Positions 1-7,081 of a stretch of DNA of 7,081 bases are shown here, in pieces. The notes under the pieces are model-generated. The model was given only the letters and a program-made list of their open reading frames with translations, was not told the origin of the DNA and made no database searches. The translations under genes were made by a program, and so were the position numbers. This DNA is from Nocardioides sp. Lineage in GTDB: Bacteria > Actinomycetota > Actinomycetes > Propionibacteriales > Nocardioidaceae. Location: contig JAKFXV010000097.1 of NCBI GenBank assembly GCA_021731205.1, positions 1 through 7,081 on the forward strand, read 5' to 3'. The stretch's first letter is position 1; each line of letters starts with the position of its first letter.

Positions 1-55
1 GGACCTACAGACCCCAGCCCAACGGCTGAACCAGCTGCTGACCCAAGCAGCCTGA
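1..55 (+). CDS. 3' end of a probable IS30-family transposase (5'-partial)
   Basis: Read from base 2, this is the end of a protein running in from the left: DLQTPAQRLNQLLTQAA, then TGA at 53-55. IS30-family DDE transposases commonly end in an R-P-R-K-T-L stretch followed by a short T-P-(A/S)-x-x-L-x-x-L tail. The visible TPAQRLNQLL fits that tail, and the R-P-R-K-T-L part would lie just outside the window. The call is strengthened by the next 25 bases, which resemble an IS30-type terminal inverted repeat. The catalytic DDE core is not visible, so it cannot be said whether the element is intact. Only 17 residues are seen, so another protein ending with a similar helix remains possible. Confidence 0.45.
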   Translation, partial: DLQTPAQRLNQLLTQAA

Positions 56-61
56 CCACCC

Positions 62-86
62 GTTGCCTACACCGGTTGACCGCAAC
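62..86 (+). mobile_element. Probable right terminal inverted repeat of an IS30-type insertion sequence
   Basis: The complement of 62-79 reads TCAACCGGTGTAGGCAAC. This matches 13 of 18 positions of the E. coli IS30 terminal repeat as I remember it (TCAATTGGTCAACGCAAC), including the TCAA, GGT and GCAAC blocks. In IS30 about seven more bases lie outside this core, which would put the element's outer edge near base 86. It begins seven bases after the putative transposase stop, where a right end is expected. The exact boundary and any target duplication cannot be fixed without the left end. A weaker reading is a simple hairpin: CGTTGC at 61-66 can pair with GCAACG at 82-87. Confidence 0.4.
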
Positions 87-92
87 GACCAA

Positions 93-108
93 CTACTCCG
101 ACATTTCT
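93..108 (+). repeat. Left copy of a 16-bp inverted repeat flanking the nuclease-like gene
   Basis: CTACTCCGACATTTCT here is the exact reverse complement of 1116-1131. The two copies bracket the nuclease-like gene almost completely. A third, direct near-copy lies at 1158-1173 and matches 90-105 at 15 of 16 positions. This copy lies just outside the inferred IS30 boundary, so it does not seem to be part of that element. It lies about 75 bases upstream of the gene start. A role as a mobile-element end, a dispersed genomic repeat or a protein-binding site cannot be decided from one window. Confidence 0.75.
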
Positions 109-183
109 GACTTTCCCCCGATCGTCCACAGGGATGCTCCGACCCGCCGCGCCCCACGGGCGTAGTAGCCGAGCCTTGGATGC

Positions 184-1131
184 GTGAGTCCCGAGCACGT
201 TCGACGTGGCCGCAGCCCCGGAGCTGCCTGGACGGCCGTCACGCGTGGGGCGTACCGACGCGTCGACGCTGCGGATCAGGGCTACGCCGATCTCTTGGCC
301 TGGCAGGCAGTCCTCCCGTCCGCCGCCGCCTTCACCGGGTTAACGGCAACCCGCATACTCCGCTGGCCGACTCCACCACTTCCTCAACGCCTCCCGGTCT
401 TCGTGGCCATGAATCGCGACCCAGCGCCACAGCGACTGGGATTGGTCGTCACCCGACACGAGCCGCCGCCACGTTGGACAACCCGTGACGGACTCCGGAT
501 CGCCGAGCCAGCCGAGGTACTACTCGGCTGCGCACGAGCGCTGGGACTGCTGGACCTTGTGCTGCTCGTCGACCACGTGCTGCACATCGACAAGGGATCC
601 TTCCCGGCTCTTGGGCTGGCTGCCGCGCAACGACGACGCGGTGCGCCGCTGCTGCGCCGGGCACTTGCCCTGGCCGACGCCCGCTCGGAATCGCCTTGGG
701 AGTCGATGCTGCGGGTCCTCCATATGACCTGCGACGTCCCGGTCGAGCCGCAACACGTCCTCGTTGACGAGTCCGGGGACTTCGTTGCGCGAGGCGACCT
801 CTGGCTGATCGGCACGCGCACATTGCACGAGTACGACGGCGGCCACCACCTCACCCGCGAAGCCCAACGCAGCGACCTGAAACGCACCGCGCGCCTTGAT
901 CGAGCAGGGTGGACGCGGCGCGGGTACACCAAGGAGGACGTGCTCCGCCAGGGCGTACAGATCCTCCGCGATGCCGATCTTGCTCTTGATCGACCACACC
1001 AGCCGGAGCGGATCCGAGAGTGGCACACCATGCTCCGCGACTCTCTGCACACCCCTGCCGGCCAAGCCCGCCTACGAACGCGGCTCAACCTCCCGGCCAA
1101 CAACCTTCCAGAGGGAGAAATGTCGGAGTAG
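184..1131 (+). CDS. AbiEi-like / DUF559-type PD-(D/E)XK nuclease-fold protein, function unknown
   Basis: A 315-residue soluble protein with no signal peptide or membrane segment. The N-terminal half (W16-x-x-V-T-R-G-A-Y-R-R, then FTGLTAT at 50-56 and GLRIAEPAEVLLGCARALGL at 103-122) resembles the AbiEi-antitoxin-like region often seen in actinobacterial proteins. The C-terminal half resembles the DUF559/Vsr-like nuclease fold: ESPWES (169-173 region, E172 possibly catalytic), RGDLWLIGTRTLHEYDGGHH with D205, E216 and D218, a basic helix containing R229, D231 and R234, then AGWTRRGYT. The GTG start at 184 is the first possible start after the in-frame stop at 166-168. No convincing Shine-Dalgarno precedes it, and there are only about 15 residues before the conserved Trp, so a full winged-helix N-terminus is absent. 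The rare codons TTA (340-342) and ATA (355-357) hint at foreign or weakly expressed DNA. The last residues (ANNLPEGEMSE) run into a flanking repeat, and the TAG stop is the last three bases of that repeat. Nuclease activity is inferred from the motif pattern only. Confidence 0.72.
   Translation: MSPEHVRRGRSPGAAWTAVTRGAYRRVDAADQGYADLLAWQAVLPSAAAFTGLTATRILRWPTPPLPQRLPVFVAMNRDPAPQRLGLVVTRHEPPPRWTTRDGLRIAEPAEVLLGCARALGLLDLVLLVDHVLHIDKGSFPALGLAAAQRRRGAPLLRRALALADARSESPWESMLRVLHMTCDVPVEPQHVLVDESGDFVARGDLWLIGTRTLHEYDGGHHLTREAQRSDLKRTARLDRAGWTRRGYTKEDVLRQGVQILRDADLALDRPHQPERIREWHTMLRDSLHTPAGQARLRTRLNLPANNLPEGEMSE
1116..1131 (-). repeat. Right copy of the 16-bp inverted repeat, overlapping the nuclease-like gene's stop codon
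   Basis: AGAAATGTCGGAGTAG is the exact reverse complement of 93-108. It encodes the last codons of the nuclease-like gene and its TAG stop. Bases 1119-1129 can also pair with 1163-1173 to form an 11-bp stem around a 33-base loop. The copy therefore has two possible partners: one across the gene and one immediately downstream. Confidence 0.75.
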
Positions 1132-1173
1132 GTGTCGAAAGTCGCGCGCTCAACGGGCAACAACTCCGACATT
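1119..1173 (+). other. Long-loop stem at the 3' end of the nuclease-like gene
   Basis: AATGTCGGAGT (1119-1129) is followed 33 bases later by its exact complement ACTCCGACATT (1163-1173). In the transcript this would give an 11-bp GC-rich stem that sequesters the stop codon of the nuclease-like gene. The loop is long for an intrinsic terminator and no U-run follows (the next bases are C-rich). A role in 3'-end protection, termination or DNA-level recognition is open. Confidence 0.4.
1158..1173 (+). repeat. Third near-copy of the flanking repeat
   Basis: CAACAACTCCGACATT matches 90-105 in direct orientation with one difference at its fifth base. It is inverted relative to 1116-1131. Three copies within 1.1 kb of otherwise unrelated sequence suggest a short dispersed repeat family rather than chance. 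Confidence 0.65.
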
Positions 1174-1233
1174 CCACGGGTCGCGGGCCTCTCAGCGGTG
1201 CGACGACAGCGTCAACTCGTGAGGGGCTCGTGA

Positions 1234-1257
1234 AGATCTCTCCGATTCGGAGGATCT
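1234..1257 (+). terminator. Bulged hairpin between the two plus-strand genes, possible terminator
   Basis: The sequence folds as AGATC, a bulged T, CTCCG, loop ATT, CGGAG, GATCT, giving a compact 10-bp stem. An outer CTCG (1227-1230) can further pair with CGAG (1258-1261). It lies about 100 bases after the nuclease-like gene and 39 bases before the EEP gene. It could end transcription of the first gene or act in the leader of the second. No U-tract follows, as is common for actinobacterial hairpin terminators, so termination is inferred from position and structure only. The rest of the 1132-1296 gap shows no recognisable promoter. Confidence 0.4.
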
Positions 1258-1296
1258 CGAGGCCTACAGGCGAGATCGGCGGATAGCGTCGCGGCC

Positions 1297-2349
1297 ATGG
1301 CTTGGCTCAGGGCATTCGCGTGGCTTACCTTGGCGAGCGCGGCAACAGCTGCCGCCGGCGTCACAGTCAGCCGGCTCTGGCCGACCCACACCTACCCCAC
1401 GGCCATCCTCACGTCCTTCACTCCACTCGCGCTCGTCGGCTATGGCGCCAGCTTGCTGGCGATCGCGATCCTCGGCCGCGCGAGCTGGCACACCGGGTGG
1501 ACACTCGTCACCATCGCGGTCCTCGGGGCTACTGCGTTACATCTGATCTGGCTCGCGCCCGGTTTCACGGGCTCGGTCGCGACGGACTCGGGCGCACCCG
1601 GATTTCGACTGCTCACCATCAATGCCCAACGCGGCGCCGCCGACGACGAACAGATCCTGGCGGCGGTCGATGAGCTTGGCATCGACGTCCTGGTCGTGGA
1701 GGAGATCACCCCGGAGTTGGCGCAGCGATTGCTGGACAACGGCGTGATGGCCCGGTTCCCCCACGGGTCGGGAGAAGCCAAGGCGACGTTCGCGGGCACC
1801 GTGGTCTTCAGCAAGTACCCGCTCCGCAACGAACGAGCCGTGCCCACCTACTTCGACTCCCTCGTGGTGACCGTCGACCTCCCCAGCGGACCGATAGACC
1901 TGCTCGCCGTACACCCCGTTCACCCGATTCGGAGTGCCGCCAACTGGCGCCGCGAGCATGCCCTGATCAGGGCTTCGGCCCGAGACGCCGATGTCGTGGC
2001 GGGAGACTTCAACGCCACGTTGGATCATCAACCGATGCGGTCCCTGGGCGACGACGGCTTCCGTTCGGTCGCCGAGATCGCCGGCACCGGCTGGGCGCCG
2101 ACCTGGCCGAGCAACGGCCGCGGGCGTCTGCCCGGGCCGCTGGCGCCCCGGTTCCTGCAGATCGACCACATCATGGTGCGTGAGGCCTGGGCCGTCGTCG
2201 ACGTCCGACGGGTTCCGATCGCCCGCACCGACCACACCGGCGTGTACGCCGAGATCACCCGCGCCACCCCACCCGCCCAGGCGTCACCAAATCGCGCCGA
2301 GGCGTCACAAACACGACGCGAGGGGTCACTTTCTGCGCGCAGAAAGTGA
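1297..2349 (+). CDS. Membrane-anchored endonuclease/exonuclease/phosphatase (EEP) family protein
   Basis: A 350-residue protein. Three hydrophobic segments fill the N-terminus (about 5-23, 38-60 and 66-88), followed by an EEP-fold domain at about 103-320. Family motifs appear in order: LTINAQ with N109; VVEE with E135/E136 (metal binding); GTVVFSKYPL at 167-176; H206 in LLAVHPVHP; GDFN at 236-239 (D237, N239); TWPS at 269-272; QIDHI at 288-292 (D290); and TDH at 311-313 with catalytic-type H313. The full catalytic set is present, so metal-dependent phosphodiesterase or phosphatase activity is expected. The substrate (nucleic acid, sphingolipid-like or phosphoinositide-like head group) cannot be read from sequence. 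The domain probably faces outward, by analogy with similar actinobacterial proteins. The ATG at 1297 is the first start after the in-frame stop at 1231-1233; its Shine-Dalgarno is weak. Residues 328-348 are a heptad-like repeat (QASPNRA, EASQTRR, EGSLSAR) encoded by tandem DNA units, and the TGA stop lies inside the terminator palindrome. The gene is convergent with rpoC. Confidence 0.85.
   Translation: MAWLRAFAWLTLASAATAAAGVTVSRLWPTHTYPTAILTSFTPLALVGYGASLLAIAILGRASWHTGWTLVTIAVLGATALHLIWLAPGFTGSVATDSGAPGFRLLTINAQRGAADDEQILAAVDELGIDVLVVEEITPELAQRLLDNGVMARFPHGSGEAKATFAGTVVFSKYPLRNERAVPTYFDSLVVTVDLPSGPIDLLAVHPVHPIRSAANWRREHALIRASARDADVVAGDFNATLDHQPMRSLGDDGFRSVAEIAGTGWAPTWPSNGRGRLPGPLAPRFLQIDHIMVREAWAVVDVRRVPIARTDHTGVYAEITRATPPAQASPNRAEASQTRREGSLSARRK
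2279..2341 (+). repeat. Three 21-nt tandem units with AGGSGTCAC core, translated as the EEP tail
   Basis: The units are 2279-2299, 2300-2320 and 2321-2341. Each begins AGG(C/G)GTCAC, is followed by a short A- or T-run region, and ends in a GC-rich stretch. Units 1 and 2 match at 15 of 21 positions, and units 2 and 3 at 12 of 21. A fourth core occurs inverted (GTGACCCCT, 2346-2354) in the right arm of the palindrome. Because 21 is divisible by three, the array stays in frame and encodes three seven-residue repeats at the EEP C-terminus. Confidence 0.65.
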
Positions 2350-2360
2350 CCCCTCGACGT
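2316..2360. terminator. 38-bp perfect palindrome, probable bidirectional terminator between the EEP gene and rpoC
   Basis: Bases 2319-2356 are a perfect palindrome running from CGAGGGGTCAC to GTGACCCCTCG, with TGCGCGCA at the centre. With one bulged base (2357), ACG at 2316-2318 can also pair with CGT at 2358-2360. As RNA from either strand it would form a stem of about 17 bp with a tight GC loop. It lies nine bases beyond the rpoC stop and contains the EEP stop codon (2347-2349), which is an ideal place for a shared terminator of convergent genes. There is no real U-run on either side, so it would be of the U-less hairpin type described for actinobacteria. Confidence 0.75.
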
Positions 2361-2365
2361 GTGAA

Positions 2366-6247
<3,882 letters not shown>

Positions 6248-6256
6248 AGTCAGGTA

Positions 6257-6262
6257 CTCCTC
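6257..6262 (-). promoter_or_regulatory. Shine-Dalgarno of rpoC
   Basis: On the minus strand this reads GAGGAG, with a nine-base spacer to the GTG at 6245-6247. It decides the start of rpoC: the longer in-frame ATG version would place this site inside the coding region. It lies in the rpoB-rpoC gap right after the duplicated stop region. Confidence 0.8.
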
Positions 6263-6266
6263 GTTC

Positions 6267-6296
6267 TCAAACTTCTTCGACTCAAACTTCTTCAAC
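6267..6296 (-). repeat. 15-bp tandem duplication of the rpoB 3' end, including the stop codon
   Basis: On the minus strand the units are GTTGAAGAAGTTTGA (6296 to 6282) and GTCGAAGAAGTTTGA (6281 to 6267), 14 of 15 identical and directly adjacent. The first encodes the last four RpoB residues (VEEV) plus TGA. The second repeats them in the same frame, again ending in TGA. It is best explained as a slippage or duplication event that left a backup stop and lengthened the intergenic gap by 15 bases. Confidence 0.8.
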
Positions 6297-7081
6297 CGAG
6301 CTGGGCTCACGACGCGACAGGTCGATGCCCAGTTCTTCGGCTGCACGGAAGACGTCTTCCTCGGCGTCCTTCAACTCGATCGAGGTGCCGTCTTGGGACA
6401 GCACCTCCACGTTGAGGCACAAGGACTGCATCTCCTTGACGAGCACCTTGAACGACTCGGGGATGCCCGAGTCGGGGATGTTCTCGCCCTTGACGATGGC
6501 TTCGTACACCTTGACCCGGCCCGGCACGTCGTCGGACTTGATCGTCAGCAACTCCTGGAGGGCATAGGCAGCGCCGTACGCCTCCATCGCCCAGACCTCC
6601 ATCTCGCCGAACCGCTGGCCACCGAACTGGGCCTTTCCGCCCAGGGGTTGCTGCGTGATCATCGAGTAGGGGCCGGTCGAGCGTGCGTGGATCTTGTCGT
6701 CGACCAGGTGGTGGAGTTTCAGGATGTACATGTAGCCAACCGACACCGGCTGCGGGAAGGGTTCGCCGGATCGGCCGTCGAACAGGCTGGCCTTGCCGTT
6801 CTCGCCGATCATCCGCACCCCGTCGCGGTTGGGCAACGTCGAACCGAGCAGGCCGGTGATCTCGTCCTCGCGTGCACCGTCGAAGACCGGTGTTGCCACC
6901 TTGGTGTTCGGTTCGGCCTTGTCTGCGTGGATCTCGATCAGCCGGGACTTCCAGTCGGCCTGGCCCTTCGCCGGCTTGGACTTGTCACCATGCAGCGTCA
7001 GGTCCCAGCCCTGCTTCGCCAACCAGCCGAGGTGCAGCTCGAGGATCTGCCCGATGTTCATCCGGCGGGGCACGCCCAACG
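6282..7081 (-). CDS. rpoB: DNA-directed RNA polymerase subunit beta, C-terminal part (5'-partial at window edge)
   Basis: The last 265 full codons of the beta subunit plus two bases of the preceding codon. The rest, including the rifampicin-binding region, lies beyond the right edge. The fragment opens [20 protein letters not shown] and carries the near-invariant C-terminal block: [75 protein letters not shown], and [13 protein letters not shown]. This region contributes to the clamp and switch regions that contact beta-prime. It ends [11 protein letters not shown]. The TTG at 7077-7079 is an internal Leu codon, not a start, because the conserved sequence continues upstream in the family. It is followed by rpoC after 34 bases, the usual operon order. 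Confidence 0.98.
   Translation of the reverse strand, partial: LGVPRRMNIGQILELHLGWLAKQGWDLTLHGDKSKPAKGQADWKSRLIEIHADKAEPNTKVATPVFDGAREDEITGLLGSTLPNRDGVRMIGENGKASLFDGRSGEPFPQPVSVGYMYILKLHHLVDDKIHARSTGPYSMITQQPLGGKAQFGGQRFGEMEVWAMEAYGAAYALQELLTIKSDDVPGRVKVYEAIVKGENIPDSGIPESFKVLVKEMQSLCLNVEVLSQDGTSIELKDAEEDVFRAAEELGIDLSRREPSSVEEV

Noticed and set aside
1..165. Frame-1 open stretch ending at TAG 163-165
   Set aside because: Its translation is Pro/Thr/Arg-rich without family resemblance and runs through the putative IS end; the frame-2 tail ending at base 55 resembles a real protein terminus.
384..1172. 262-codon minus-strand frame opposite the nuclease-like gene
   Set aside because: Its composition is Ser/Arg-rich shadow sequence with no recognisable motif, whereas the plus-strand frame has coherent family motifs.
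1216..1233. CTCGTGA occurring twice, 11 bases apart (1216-1222 and 1227-1233)
   Set aside because: Seven bases is too short to support an operator or tandem repeat claim in sequence this GC-rich.
2279..2341. CRISPR-like array
   Set aside because: There are only three directly adjacent, imperfect 21-nt units with no spacers, and they are in frame with a coding sequence.
7077..7079. TTG as the start of a short 265-residue gene
   Set aside because: It is an internal Leu codon of rpoB: the conserved family sequence (P-L-G-V-P-R-R-M) runs across it and out of the window.

Overview
The window is high-GC DNA from an actinobacterium. RpoB and RpoC are clearly actinobacterial: RpoC has a GTG start at V-L-D-V-N-F-F, the helical insertion near residues 140-230 found in actinobacterial beta-prime subunits, and zinc-ligand and catalytic residue numbers that match my recollection of Mycobacterium tuberculosis RpoC. 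Small details (an RpoB end in SVEEV, an RpoC end in DFDFGSYQH, and the type of accessory genes) suggest Nocardioidaceae or other Propionibacteriales, but that is inference.

Right two thirds (2366-7081, minus strand): the 3' part of rpoB, a 34-nt gap, and complete rpoC. This is the standard co-transcribed pair for the beta and beta-prime subunits of RNA polymerase. The gap contains a 15-bp tandem duplication that repeats the last four RpoB codons and the stop codon, followed by a good Shine-Dalgarno for rpoC.

Left third (1-2349, plus strand, convergent with rpoC): this is accessory DNA. At the extreme left is what looks like the last 17 codons and right terminal repeat of an IS30-type insertion sequence. 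Next comes a 315-residue protein that looks like an AbiEi-like region joined to a DUF559/Vsr-like PD-(D/E)XK nuclease domain. It is bracketed by a perfect 16-bp inverted repeat, with a third near-copy just downstream. A 165-nt gap with a bulged hairpin follows. Then comes a 350-residue protein with three membrane segments and an endonuclease/exonuclease/phosphatase (EEP) domain.

The convergent junction (2279-2360) is the most structured non-coding-like DNA in the window. Three 21-nt tandem units sharing AGGSGTCAC run into a perfect 38-bp palindrome that probably terminates transcription from both sides. The repeat is translated: it forms a heptad-repeat tail on the EEP protein, and the stop codon lies inside the palindrome. 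The nuclease-like gene also ends inside one of its flanking repeats. Both plus-strand genes therefore have C-termini written by repeat DNA.

I see no clear multi-gene novel system. The best leads are the repeat-bracketed nuclease-like gene and the two repeat families. No tRNA, rRNA, CRISPR array or riboswitch was recognised.
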